From the NCBI GenBank assembly GCA_026399735.1, contig JAPLQK010000015.1:1-39053 (forward strand): 39,053 nt of DNA. The letters are read 5' to 3'. Shown in pieces: positions 7,548 to 15,308 of this stretch (within the stretch, counting starts at the first letter, position 1; the number at the start of each line of letters is the position of its first letter). The notes under the pieces were generated by a model. That model worked only from the letters and a program-made list of their open reading frames with translations. It did not search any database and was not told where the DNA came from. A program made the translations under genes and the position numbers. This stretch comes from Pseudomonadota bacterium (GTDB taxonomy: Bacteria; Pseudomonadota; Gammaproteobacteria; Burkholderiales; Gallionellaceae).

Positions 7548-7817
7548 ATGCTCACTATCAGCATGTTTTACGGCATCATTATAAGAATGTACGCACTCGA
7601 TACTAAGCAGCACCACCTGCCGCATATTCATGTGGAATACGCTGAGGCGGAAGCTGTTTTTCAAATTCCTGATGGTGAAATTTTAGAGGGCGCACTTCCT
7701 GCCAAGCAAAATAAACTGGTGCAGGCGTGGATGGCGCTGCATGCGGATGAACTCATGGCAGACTGGAAGCTGGCTGCGGCTGGCAGCACGCCCTACAAGA
7801 TTGATCCTTTGAGGTGA
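7548..7817 (+). CDS. DUF4160 family protein
   Basis: The small protein (89 residues) has the DUF4160 pattern: MYALDTKQHHLPHIHVEY, a short strand pair ending in DGEILEG.LP, then a helix LVQAWMALHADELMADW. Biochemical function is unknown. It is followed seven bases later by a DUF2442 gene, a pairing seen repeatedly in bacteria, which leads some to suspect a toxin-antitoxin-like module; this is not shown here. GAGAGG at about 7535-7540 serves ATG 7548. The MYALDTKQ start at 7590 is an alternative with no better ribosome site. Confidence 0.8.
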   Translation: MLTISMFYGIIIRMYALDTKQHHLPHIHVEYAEAEAVFQIPDGEILEGALPAKQNKLVQAWMALHADELMADWKLAAAGSTPYKIDPLR

Positions 7818-7824
7818 GCAGAAA

Positions 7825-8076
7825 ATGAACGCTTGCACCACATTACCCAAACCTACTGCTGTCGCGGCAGCGGATGACTACACTTTAAGAGTAACTTTCA
7901 ATAACGGTGAAATTCGTTTATTTAACGTCACGCCTTATCTCGTGTATCCGGCGTTTGAAGCCTTGAAAGCGATTGGCCTGTTCATGCAGGCGCGTATTGC
8001 GCACAATACCGTGCTGTGGAATGAAGAAGTTGATCTGGCACCAGAAAGTTTGTATCTGGAAAGTATTCCGGTTTGA
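7825..8076 (+). CDS. DUF2442 family protein
   Basis: This 83-residue protein shows the DUF2442 layout: YTLRVTFNNGEIRLFNVTPYL, then a helix, then NTVLWNEEVDLAPESLYLESI near the end. The role is unknown. The GAGGTGAGC upstream of the ATG overlaps the end of the DUF4160 gene, so the two are almost certainly translated from one message. The pair interrupts the lapG-manC-lapD block and may be a later insertion. Confidence 0.8.
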   Translation: MNACTTLPKPTAVAAADDYTLRVTFNNGEIRLFNVTPYLVYPAFEALKAIGLFMQARIAHNTVLWNEEVDLAPESLYLESIPV

Positions 8077-8093
8077 GGCGTAAGGGTTATGAC

Positions 8094-8122
8094 TTGAGCC
8101 TAATTGTTGTGTCAGAGATATT
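8094..8122 (+). promoter_or_regulatory. Candidate sigma70 promoter for lapD
   Basis: TTGAGC (8094-8099) and GATATT (8117-8122) are 17 bases apart, each matching consensus at four of six positions. They lie 55 bases upstream of the lapD start and downstream of the DUF2442 stop. Confidence 0.3.
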
Positions 8123-8177
8123 TTACGCGCAGCATAAAAATGCAAAAGAGCGGTTTATCTAGCCGCAGGAGAATGAC

Positions 8178-10118
8178 ATGACCTTGTTCAGACAGTTGTT
8201 TATCGGTACTTCCATCGTGTTCCTGGTACTGCTGGGGCTGGTGGAGAGTATCTACATCGCGAATGCCCGTCTGTATATGCAGGAGCAGCTCACCTCGCAT
8301 GCGCAGGATGTGGCGACCTCGTTGGGGTTGGTGTTGCCGCCGGCCCTGGCTGACAAGGACGTGCTGCGCGCGGAAATTACCGTGAACGCAGTGTTCGATC
8401 GCGGGTTTTATCAATCTATTGTGGTGGTCAATACCAAAGGTGAAAAACTGATCGATAAGAATCTGGCACCCACACCCGCCGGGGTGCCGGTGTGGTTTAC
8501 CCGGATTTTACCGATGAATGCGCCGTCAGCCGAATCGCTGATTTCCAAAGGCTGGCAACAGTTGGGCAGGGTTGTGGTGACCAGTCATCCGAACTTTGCT
8601 TACAAGCAGTTGTGGCATACTTCGGTGCAAGCGACAGTGGGTATGCTGGTGCTGTATATCTTGTCGCTGTTTGCGATGCATTTTTTTCTGTCCCGGATTT
8701 TGCATCCGCTAAAAGAGATCGAGCGTGTTGCGCATGCCATCAGCGAGCGGGATTTTCAACAGATCAGTGTGCTGCCGAGCGCACGCGAATTACAGCGTGT
8801 GGTGAAGGCAATCAACTCCATGTCCGCCAAGCTGTTTGCCATTATCGCGCATGAAGTGCGTCAGGCGACACGTTACCGTGACGAATCCAGGCGCGATTTA
8901 CTCACCGGTCTGGATAACCGGCGCGGTTTCGAACAGCATGTTCATGCCTTGCTGGAAAACGGCGGCGATGTGGTGTCAGGCGCCATGTTTTTGCTGCAAG
9001 TGGCTGATTTTAACGCCTACAATGTCAAGCATGGCTACCGGGATGGCGATGCATTGCTCAAAGATGTGGCGACAGGCCTGAGTGGTGTCTGGCCCGATCG
9101 TGAGTTGTTGAGGTGCCGCATCAATGGGCCTACTTTTGCCGTGATGGCTTTCAATATCACGCGGGACGAGGCGGTGGCGCTCGGAGATGCTTTGTGCGCT
9201 GCGCTGGGGCAGGCGGTTGGCGGGTTGAGCGATGCGCTGGCATACGGTTGTGGCGGGGTTTATTTCGCAGGACAAAAAGTGACGTTGAATGCCTTGCTGG
9301 CGCAGTGTGATCTGGAATTGCTGCAGTCGCAGGCAAACGGGTCCGGCTTCAGTCTGCTGGAAAATCTGCGGGATGATGAACGCAGCAAAGGCTCTCAGTA
9401 CTGGAAGGAATTGATTCTGGATGCGATTGCAGCCGAGCGCGTGATGTTGCTGGCACAGCCGGTGATGAATTTCGGCGGTGTGTTGAAACTTCAGTCTGAA
9501 GTGGTGGGGCGGCTGATCAATGCGGACGGTGAACTCGTGCTGGCCGAGCACTTTATTCCGATGGCGAATCGTTATCAGCTGACGCCGGCCTTCGATCTCT
9601 CTGTGCTCAAACGTCTGTTTGCACGCATGGTGGCGACGGGCGGCGATGAGCTGGTCGCGATCAATTTTTCGATTCATTCGATACATGATATCGAGTTGCT
9701 GACCTGGCTGGGGACGGCCATGCACGACCATCCGCTTGTCGCGCGCCGTCTGGTGTTTGAATTTACCGAGTTTGGCATCGTGCAGGACAGGGTGGGCATC
9801 GAGCATTTTGTGGCTGATATGCGCCGCCTGGGCGGGCAGTTTGCGGTCGATAATTTCGGTTTGCACCATTCGGCTTTCGAATACCTGCAACGCCTGAAAC
9901 CGCTGTACGTGAAGCTGAGTCCGGCCTATATACGCAATTTGCGGGATAATCTTGAAAATCAGTTCTTCATCTCATCGGTGGTCAATATCACCCGCTCTCT
10001 GGATATCCGCGTATTTGCGCTGGGCGTCGAAGACATCGGTGTGCTGCCGCTATTGCAGGAGCTCGGCGTCGAGGGTTATCAGGGTTATGTGAATGGCGGT
10101 CTGACGGAATGGGTGTAA
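8178..10118 (+). CDS. lapD: LapD-type c-di-GMP receptor (degenerate GGDEF-EAL, inner membrane)
   Basis: This is the inner-membrane receptor that holds LapG inactive when c-di-GMP is bound. Two membrane segments (about residues 6-26 and 152-172) flank a LapD/MoxY-type periplasmic domain. A HAMP segment, a GGDEF-like domain (about 235-390) and an EAL-like domain (about 405-640) follow. Both enzyme domains look inactive: the GGDEF site reads NGPTF (316-320), the EAL site reads EVV (from Glu441), and the usual DDFG and KID motifs are DNFG and KLS. This is what is known of LapD, which binds but does not make or break c-di-GMP. Length 646 fits. AGGAG gives a good ribosome site. lapG lies 2.2 kb upstream. 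Confidence 0.92.
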   Translation: MTLFRQLFIGTSIVFLVLLGLVESIYIANARLYMQEQLTSHAQDVATSLGLVLPPALADKDVLRAEITVNAVFDRGFYQSIVVVNTKGEKLIDKNLAPTPAGVPVWFTRILPMNAPSAESLISKGWQQLGRVVVTSHPNFAYKQLWHTSVQATVGMLVLYILSLFAMHFFLSRILHPLKEIERVAHAISERDFQQISVLPSARELQRVVKAINSMSAKLFAIIAHEVRQATRYRDESRRDLLTGLDNRRGFEQHVHALLENGGDVVSGAMFLLQVADFNAYNVKHGYRDGDALLKDVATGLSGVWPDRELLRCRINGPTFAVMAFNITRDEAVALGDALCAALGQAVGGLSDALAYGCGGVYFAGQKVTLNALLAQCDLELLQSQANGSGFSLLENLRDDERSKGSQYWKELILDAIAAERVMLLAQPVMNFGGVLKLQSEVVGRLINADGELVLAEHFIPMANRYQLTPAFDLSVLKRLFARMVATGGDELVAINFSIHSIHDIELLTWLGTAMHDHPLVARRLVFEFTEFGIVQDRVGIEHFVADMRRLGGQFAVDNFGLHHSAFEYLQRLKPLYVKLSPAYIRNLRDNLENQFFISSVVNITRSLDIRVFALGVEDIGVLPLLQELGVEGYQGYVNGGLTEWV

Positions 10119-10139
10119 TATAAAACTCAGGAGTTTGGA

Positions 10140-10182
10140 GTATCATGATTTTATTGTCATGACACTGTCGGTACGTTAGTAT
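10140..10182 (+). promoter_or_regulatory. Promoter with overlapping operator-like palindrome for the tacAT pair
   Basis: TTGTCA (10154-10159) and TAGTAT (10177-10182) are 17 bases apart, matching consensus at 5/6 and 4/6. An inverted repeat, GTATCATGAT (10140-10149) against GTCATGACAC (10156-10165, 8 of 10 paired), covers the -35 box. Antitoxins of this ribbon-helix-helix class bind such sites to repress their own operon, so this is a reasonable autoregulatory operator. Occupancy is inferred. Confidence 0.5.
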
Positions 10183-10211
10183 GCTGATATCGAGTTAAAC
10201 ATGGGGTTGCA

Positions 10212-10490
10212 ATGTCAACTTTGAGCTTGTCAAAAACCGAGCGGATTGATGTCCGTGCCAGTGCGGCTGTGAAGCAATTGCTTCAGGAAGCGGCGCAGTC
10301 ATGCCATAAAAATGTCAGCGAGTTTTTACTGGATGCGGGTGTTACTGCTGCCAATCAGGCGCTGGCGGATCGTCGTAACTTCATTCTGGAAGAGACGCAG
10401 TGGGATGCGTTTCAGCGAGCGCTTGATCGCCCTGTACGAGCGAAGCCGCGCCTGACAAAACTATTATCTGAACCTGGTTTGCTGGGCTGA
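10212..10490 (+). CDS. tacA: TacA-type antitoxin (DUF1778, ribbon-helix-helix)
   Basis: A 92-residue DUF1778 protein, expected to bind DNA through its N-terminal ribbon-helix-helix and to neutralise the acetyltransferase toxin through its C-terminal tail. Visible features are TERIDVRASAAVKQLLQEAA, KNVSEFLLDAG and the ETQWDAFQRALDRP stretch common in the family. The toxin gene starts two bases after its stop, the usual TacA-TacT order, and the promoter region carries a palindrome over the -35 box. Assignment rests on these motifs and the gene pair. Confidence 0.88.
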   Translation: MSTLSLSKTERIDVRASAAVKQLLQEAAQSCHKNVSEFLLDAGVTAANQALADRRNFILEETQWDAFQRALDRPVRAKPRLTKLLSEPGLLG

Positions 10491-10492
10491 AG

Positions 10493-10999
10493 GTGGTGGT
10501 ATTTAGTCAAATAGTTAAGCTTGCTGCTGAGGATTCTGTTGAAACTTTTGATTGTGGTCATCCGGCGCTGAATCAATTTTTGCAACGTTATGCGCTGATT
10601 AATCAGAAGGCCAACAGTACGCAGACTTATGTAAGTTGTATCAACGGTGTCGTGGCTGGATTCTACAGTCTGGCTGTTGGCAGTGTCGATCCTGCGAATG
10701 CGCCATCGCGAGTCGTAAAAGGACTGTCCAGGCATCCTGTTCCGGTGATGATTCTGGCCAGACTGGCGATAGATCGGGTTCATCAGCGAAAAGGTTTGGG
10801 GCAGGCGCTGCTCAGGGATGCGTTGCTACGGACAGCGCAGGCTGCCGATATTGCAGGTGTCCGTGCCTTGCTGGTTCATGCAAAAGATGAGGCGGCGCGT
10901 CAGTGGTATATGTCATGGGAGTTTGAACCGAGTCCGACGGATCACTTTCATCTGTTCCTGATGCTTAAGGATCTGAAGGCGTTGCTTGGAGTGAAGTGA
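10493..10999 (+). CDS. tacT: TacT-type GNAT acetyltransferase toxin
   Basis: A GNAT-fold N-acetyltransferase of 168 residues. In this family the toxin acetylates aminoacyl-tRNA and stops translation. Motifs include FDCGHPALNQFLQRYA near the N-terminus, VMILARLAIDRVHQRKGLGQALLRDAL (acetyl-CoA binding, with R/QxxGxG/A as QRKGLG) and the C-terminal AARQWYMSWEFEPS with the Tyr that follows the family pattern. The start is a GTG (10493 or 10496) two bases after the antitoxin stop, with the ribosome site inside tacA, so translation is probably coupled. The gene looks intact. The tRNA target cannot be told from sequence. Confidence 0.88.
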   Translation: MVVFSQIVKLAAEDSVETFDCGHPALNQFLQRYALINQKANSTQTYVSCINGVVAGFYSLAVGSVDPANAPSRVVKGLSRHPVPVMILARLAIDRVHQRKGLGQALLRDALLRTAQAADIAGVRALLVHAKDEAARQWYMSWEFEPSPTDHFHLFLMLKDLKALLGVK

Positions 11000-11024
11000 G
11001 GGCGCTTTTACCAAGGCTTAAGCA

Positions 11025-11037
11025 GTTAAAATTTAAC
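11025..11037. promoter_or_regulatory. Perfect short palindrome upstream of fumarase
   Basis: GTTAAAATTTAAC is a perfect inverted repeat centred about 29 bases before the fumarase start. It could be a regulator site or a chance AT-rich palindrome; no named operator consensus is claimed. Confidence 0.25.
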
Positions 11038-11059
11038 GTCTTTTCAGATTGGATTCGCG

Positions 11060-12583
11060 ATGACAGTCATCCGCCAGCAGGATTTTATCGACAGCGTCGC
11101 CGATGCGCTGCAGTTTATCTCGTATTACCACCCGGCGGATTTCATTCAGGCGCTCTCTCGTGCGTACCGGGCTGAGCAGTCGCCGGCCGCGAAGGATGCG
11201 ATGGCGCAAATTCTGACCAATTCGCGCATGTGCGCGGCAGGTCACCGCCCGATTTGTCAGGATACCGGCATCGTGGTGGCGTTTGTGAAGGTCGGCATGC
11301 AGGTTCAATGGGATGCCACACTGGATGTGCTCGAAATGGTCAATGAGGGGGTGCGCCGCGCCTATCTCAATCCCGACAACGTGCTGCGCGCCTCCATCGT
11401 CTCCGACCCTGCCGGTGCGCGAAAAAATACCCGTGACAATACGCCGGCGGTGGTGCATGTCGAACTGGTGCAGGGCGACAAGGTTGAAGTGCGCATCGCG
11501 GCCAAAGGCGGCGGTTCGGAAAACAAGGCCGTGATGAAAATGCTCAATCCCGGCGACGATATCGTCGAATGGGTGTTGCAAAGCGTGCAGGGCATGGGGG
11601 CCGGCTGGTGTCCGCCGGGGATGCTGGGAATCGGCATAGGCGGGACGGCAGAGAAGGCGGTGCTGCTGGCCAAGGAATCCCTGATGCAGACCATGGATAT
11701 GACTGAATTGAAGGCGCGCGGTGCGCAAAATCGCCTTGAAGAATTGCGCATCGAATTATTCAATAAAATCAATGCACTGGGTATTGGCGCACAGGGCTTG
11801 GGCGGGCTTGCCACGGTGCTGGATGTGAAGATACTCGATTATCCGACGCATGCGGCTTCCAAACCCGTCGCGATCATTCCCAATTGTGCGGCGACACGGC
11901 ACATCCACTTTGAACTGGATGGCGCAGGTCCGGCTGAATTTACGCCGCCGAAACTTGAAGATTATCCCGATGTGCACTGGCAGCCTGCTCAAGATGCACT
12001 GCGCGTCAATCTGGATACCGTCACGCGGGAGCAAATTTCGCAGTGGCAACCGGGCGATACCGTGTTACTCTCCGGTAAGTTGCTCACCGGACGCGATGCT
12101 GCGCACAAGCGTATCGTCGAAATGCTTGCCCGTGGAGAAAAGTTGCCTGAGGGCGTGGATTTTAACGGGCGCTTCATTTATTATGTCGGACCGGTTGATC
12201 CTGTGCAGGGCGAGGCGGTCGGACCTGCCGGGCCTACGACGGCAACGCGTATGGACAAGTACACAGAAGTCATGCTGGCGCAAACCGGCTTGATGGGCAT
12301 GGTGGGCAAGGCCGAACGTGGTAAAATCGCCATTGAGGCCATCAAGAAACACGCTGCGGTGTCTTTGATTGCGGTTGGCGGTGCGGCCTATCTGGTGTCC
12401 CGTGCGATCAGAAGCGCGAAAGTGATTGCCTTTGCCGATTTGGGCATGGAAGCGATTTATGAATTTGAAGTTGAGGATATGCCGGTGACGGTTGCAGTCG
12501 ATACGCAAGGCCGGTCGATACATGACATCGGCCCTGCAGAATGGCGTAAACGCATCGGCATGATACCTGTTATAAGTATTTGA
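11060..12583 (+). CDS. fumA: Class I fumarate hydratase (iron-sulfur, FumA/FumB type)
   Basis: A 507-residue [4Fe-4S] fumarase that interconverts fumarate and malate in the TCA cycle. Cys66 (RPICQDTG), Cys184 (GWCPPGMLG) and Cys276 (PNCAATRH) have almost the spacing of the three cluster ligands in E. coli FumA. The alpha and beta domains are joined in one chain. The C-terminal part has YVGPVDPVQGEAVGPAGPTT and ATRMDKYTE. The oxygen-sensitive enzyme would suit a microaerobic or iron-rich habitat, which is inference. No strong ribosome site precedes ATG 11060. The SRP RNA gene follows on the same strand. Confidence 0.94.
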   Translation: MTVIRQQDFIDSVADALQFISYYHPADFIQALSRAYRAEQSPAAKDAMAQILTNSRMCAAGHRPICQDTGIVVAFVKVGMQVQWDATLDVLEMVNEGVRRAYLNPDNVLRASIVSDPAGARKNTRDNTPAVVHVELVQGDKVEVRIAAKGGGSENKAVMKMLNPGDDIVEWVLQSVQGMGAGWCPPGMLGIGIGGTAEKAVLLAKESLMQTMDMTELKARGAQNRLEELRIELFNKINALGIGAQGLGGLATVLDVKILDYPTHAASKPVAIIPNCAATRHIHFELDGAGPAEFTPPKLEDYPDVHWQPAQDALRVNLDTVTREQISQWQPGDTVLLSGKLLTGRDAAHKRIVEMLARGEKLPEGVDFNGRFIYYVGPVDPVQGEAVGPAGPTTATRMDKYTEVMLAQTGLMGMVGKAERGKIAIEAIKKHAAVSLIAVGGAAYLVSRAIRSAKVIAFADLGMEAIYEFEVEDMPVTVAVDTQGRSIHDIGPAEWRKRIGMIPVISI

Positions 12584-12622
12584 TTTTTAACGGCTTTGTT
12601 GGTTTAAGGCCGGCAACGAATT

Positions 12623-12720
12623 GGCGGGTCTCCCCGCATTGCAGGGTAGTGAATCTGGTCAGGTCCGGAAGGAAGCAGCCACAGCTAATTACTGCAAGTG
12701 CCGGGGGTAAGGCTCGCCTC
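12623..12720 (+). ncRNA. ffs: Bacterial small signal recognition particle RNA (4.5S RNA)
   Basis: The hallmark SRP domain IV loop is present (GGTCAGGTCCGGAAGGAAGC, about 12657-12676, continuing AGCC). The flanks pair into the long hairpin: GGCGGG and CCCC on the left with GGGGG and CGCC on the right. The RNA binds Ffh and helps target membrane proteins. Ends are estimated from pairing. It lies upstream of dnaX-ybaB-recR, a frequent bacterial arrangement. Confidence 0.95.
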
Positions 12721-12742
12721 CCTTTTAAGGCCATTGGAGGCG
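12715..12742 (+). promoter_or_regulatory. Hairpin joining the SRP RNA 3' end to the pagL ribosome site
   Basis: CGCCTCC (12715-12721) pairs perfectly with GGAGGCG (12736-12742). The first arm is the 3' strand of the SRP RNA stem and the second contains the Shine-Dalgarno of the next gene. In a read-through transcript the two pairings would compete. There is no T tract, so it is not a standard terminator. Confidence 0.45.
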
Positions 12743-12746
12743 TGAG

Positions 12747-13277
12747 ATGAAGAAAGTTAGTTGGTTTCTTTGCGCACTGTTATTCAGTGGCAATGTGTTA
12801 GCAGTGGACGGCGTGTTATTCGAGTTGGGTAACGGTTCGTCGACGGATACGGCGCGCGCGGGTGCGATTTTTAACTTTGAACGTCAATGGTTCACCGAGG
12901 GCGACTGGCTGGTGGCCGGTTTCTGGGAAGCGACTGCGGGCCAGTGGCAAGGCCGTAGCGCTGCGGGTAACAATCAGACGATCACCGATCTGGCAGTGAC
13001 GCCTGTGTTTCGTCTGCAACAGAAGAATCCTTCCTCGTTTTCACCTTATCTGGAGGGCGCAATCGGTTTTCATCTGATTTCGCCGACCTTTATCTATGCG
13101 AATCGCCAGTTCGGCAGTGCATTTCAGTTCGGTGACCATGTGGGCGCCGGTGTGCGTTTTGGCGAACATCAGCAGTTTGACTTAGGCTATCGTTATCAGC
13201 ATATTTCCAATGGCGGCCTCAAAAAGCCGAATCAGGGCATCAATCTGAACGAATTGCATTTCGTCTACCACTTCTAA
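12747..13277 (+). CDS. pagL: PagL-like lipid A 3-O-deacylase (outer membrane)
   Basis: An outer-membrane beta-barrel expected to remove the 3-O acyl chain of lipid A. A signal peptide (KKVSWFLCALLFSGNVLA) is followed by alternating beta-strand sequence and a terminal Phe (VYHF). The PagL signature YRYQHISNGGLKKPNQGIN carries the catalytic His (152) and Ser (154); Glu169 in LNELHF is a likely third residue, though its spacing should be checked against the structure. At 176 residues it matches the family. GGAGG at 12736-12740 serves ATG 12747 but lies in a hairpin with the SRP RNA end. Confidence 0.88.
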   Translation: MKKVSWFLCALLFSGNVLAVDGVLFELGNGSSTDTARAGAIFNFERQWFTEGDWLVAGFWEATAGQWQGRSAAGNNQTITDLAVTPVFRLQQKNPSSFSPYLEGAIGFHLISPTFIYANRQFGSAFQFGDHVGAGVRFGEHQQFDLGYRYQHISNGGLKKPNQGINLNELHFVYHF

Positions 13278-13288
13278 CGTGGCGTAAC

Positions 13289-14956
13289 TTGTCAGATACT
13301 TCCGTTCTCGCACGCAAATGGCGGCCTAAGAGCTTCGCGCAACTGGCAGGCCAGGAGCACGTCGTAAGAGCCTTGGGCAACGCACTGACGCAAAACCGCC
13401 TGCATCATGCCTATCTGTTTACCGGTACGCGCGGGGTGGGTAAAACCACAATTGCACGCATCTTTGCCAAGTCGCTGAATTGTCTGACCGGTATTACCGC
13501 GACGCCTTGCGGTGTGTGCAGCGCCTGTACCGAAATTGACAGCGGACGCTTCGTCGACCTGATCGAGCTGGATGCGGCTTCCAATACTCAGGTGGACAAC
13601 ATGCGAGAACTGCTGGAGGGTGCGCTGTATGCGCCTACTTCCGGTCGTTTCAAGGTGTATATCATTGACGAAGTGCATATGCTGTCCAAGTCGGCCTTCA
13701 ATGCGATGTTGAAGACGCTGGAAGAGCCGCCCGCGCATGTCAAATTCATCCTGGCCACCACCGATCCGCAGAAAATTCCGGTTACCGTGTTGTCGCGCTG
13801 CTTGCAATTCAATCTGAAACAGTTGCCGCCCGCGCTGATTGTCGCGCACCTGCAGCATGTGCTGGCGCAGGAGCATATCGAATTTGAAATCGGCGCGCTG
13901 AACCTGGTTGCGCGTGCCGCACAAGGCAGTATGCGCGATGCGTTGAGTCTGACGGATCAGGCAATCGCTTTTTCGATGGGTAAAATCGAAGAAGCCGCGA
14001 TGCGCAGCATGCTGGGTGCGATCGATCAGCGCTATCTGTTCGATCTGTTGCACGCCTTGCACGGGCAAGATGGCGCGGCAATGCTGAATGTCGCCGATAA
14101 TATGTCGCAGCGCAGCATTTCGTTTGATACCGCATTGCAGGATATGGCATCTCTGTTGCACCGGATCGCGCTCGCACAGACCGTTCCCGGGGCAATCGCT
14201 GACGATGAGCCGGAGAAGTTGCGTTTGCTGGAACTGGCGGCGTGTTTTGCGCCCGAAGAAATACAGTTGTATTACCAGATTGCGATACACGGGCGCAACG
14301 ACATTGAGTTGGCCCCCGATGAATATGCCGGTTTTACCATGACGCTGTTGCGCATGCTGGCATTTGCACCCTCCAGCCAGCCTTTGCAATCCGCGCAGAC
14401 GGGTGCGCCGCGAGTTGTCGTCAGTCAGCCTGTCAAAACTGTATCGGCGCCGGTTTCGGTACCGGCACCTGTTTCGGTACCGGCGCCTGTTTCGGCACCG
14501 GCGCCCGTTTCGGCACCCGCGCCAGCACCAATGCCGCTTGTGGCACCGGTGTCCATCCCCGGGGTTGATGCTGATGCTCCGCCGGACTGGAGTCGCTTGT
14601 TGGGCCAGTTGAATGTGCAGGGGATGGCGCAGCAATTGGCCAAACATTGTGTGCTGGAATCTGTGACGGAGGGGCAGGTCGTGCTGCGACTGGCGCAAGA
14701 GCACAAGCATTTGCAGACCAAGATGGCGACTGATAATTTGCAAAACGCCTTGAGCGACTATTTCGCACGTCCGGTGAAACTCTCCGTCGTGCTGGGAAAA
14801 ACAGCAGTGGCAACCCCGGCAAAGATTGAGCATGAGACACGACAGGCCAAACAGCAGCAGGCGAGCGAGTCGATTGCACAGGATGCCTTTGTGATCGACG
14901 CGCAGTCGGAGCTGGATGCGAGTCTGGTTTCGGAATCAATAAAATCAATTAAATAA
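13289..14956 (+). CDS. dnaX: DNA polymerase III subunits gamma and tau
   Basis: The clamp-loader ATPase of the replisome. The N-terminal AAA+ domain has Walker A GTRGVGKTT, four zinc Cys (CLTG...CGVCSAC), Walker B YIIDEVHML and a sensor segment ending LSRCLQF. A Pro/Ala/Val linker (about 385-425) built from tandem DNA repeats leads to a tau-type C-terminal domain (PDWSRLLGQLNVQGMAQQLAK). At 555 residues it is full length. The start appears to be TTG 13289: no in-frame ATG or GTG lies between the pagL stop and the conserved VLARKWRPKSF motif. I saw no obvious slippery site for a separate gamma product. ybaB and recR follow. Confidence 0.95.
   Translation: MSDTSVLARKWRPKSFAQLAGQEHVVRALGNALTQNRLHHAYLFTGTRGVGKTTIARIFAKSLNCLTGITATPCGVCSACTEIDSGRFVDLIELDAASNTQVDNMRELLEGALYAPTSGRFKVYIIDEVHMLSKSAFNAMLKTLEEPPAHVKFILATTDPQKIPVTVLSRCLQFNLKQLPPALIVAHLQHVLAQEHIEFEIGALNLVARAAQGSMRDALSLTDQAIAFSMGKIEEAAMRSMLGAIDQRYLFDLLHALHGQDGAAMLNVADNMSQRSISFDTALQDMASLLHRIALAQTVPGAIADDEPEKLRLLELAACFAPEEIQLYYQIAIHGRNDIELAPDEYAGFTMTLLRMLAFAPSSQPLQSAQTGAPRVVVSQPVKTVSAPVSVPAPVSVPAPVSAPAPVSAPAPAPMPLVAPVSIPGVDADAPPDWSRLLGQLNVQGMAQQLAKHCVLESVTEGQVVLRLAQEHKHLQTKMATDNLQNALSDYFARPVKLSVVLGKTAVATPAKIEHETRQAKQQQASESIAQDAFVIDAQSELDASLVSESIKSIK
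14446..14517 (+). repeat. Four 18-bp tandem repeats in the dnaX linker
   Basis: Units beginning GGCGCC or GGCACC and ending GGTACC or GGCACC repeat at 14446, 14464, 14482 and 14500 with one to three changes each. They encode the PAPVSV/PAPVSA linker between the AAA+ and tau domains. Whole units can be gained or lost in frame. Confidence 0.88.
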
Positions 14957-14984
14957 ATATAATCAATAACTTAGGAGTTATAGT

Positions 14985-15308
14985 ATGATGAAGGGCGGAT
15001 TAGGCGGCTTAATGAAACAAGCACAGCAAATGCAGAAAAATATGCAGCAGGCGCAAGCCGAGCTGGCGACTATCGATGTGGAAGGAACAGCCGCATCCGG
15101 CATGGTTAAAGTGACTATGAGCTGCTCGCATGAGGTGCGTCGCATTAGTCTTGATGACAGCATCCTGTCCGACAAGGAAATGCTGGAAGACTTGATCGTA
15201 TTGGCGTTGAATGACGCGGTCAAACAGGTGGCTGCGACGACCGAGCAACGCATGAGCGGTTTTGGCGCCGGCATGGGCTTGCCGCCCGGGATGAAATTAC
15301 CCTTTTGA
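14985..15308 (+). CDS. ybaB: YbaB/EbfC family nucleoid-associated protein
   Basis: A small dimeric DNA-binding protein (107 residues). The N-terminus [20 protein letters not shown] leads into the long helix, followed by beta strands ([17 protein letters not shown]) and the [20 protein letters not shown] tail typical of the family. AGGAG (14973-14977) sets ATG 14985. It sits between dnaX and recR and its stop overlaps the recR start (TGATG). The exact cellular role in this group is unsettled. Confidence 0.94.
   Translation: MMKGGLGGLMKQAQQMQKNMQQAQAELATIDVEGTAASGMVKVTMSCSHEVRRISLDDSILSDKEMLEDLIVLALNDAVKQVAATTEQRMSGFGAGMGLPPGMKLPF

Noticed and set aside
13292-14833. A 513-residue open frame on the minus strand opposite dnaX
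   Set aside because: It is the antisense shadow of dnaX: the + strand frame has clear AAA+ motifs, while the shadow is rich in His, Arg and Gln with no recognisable domain or ribosome site.
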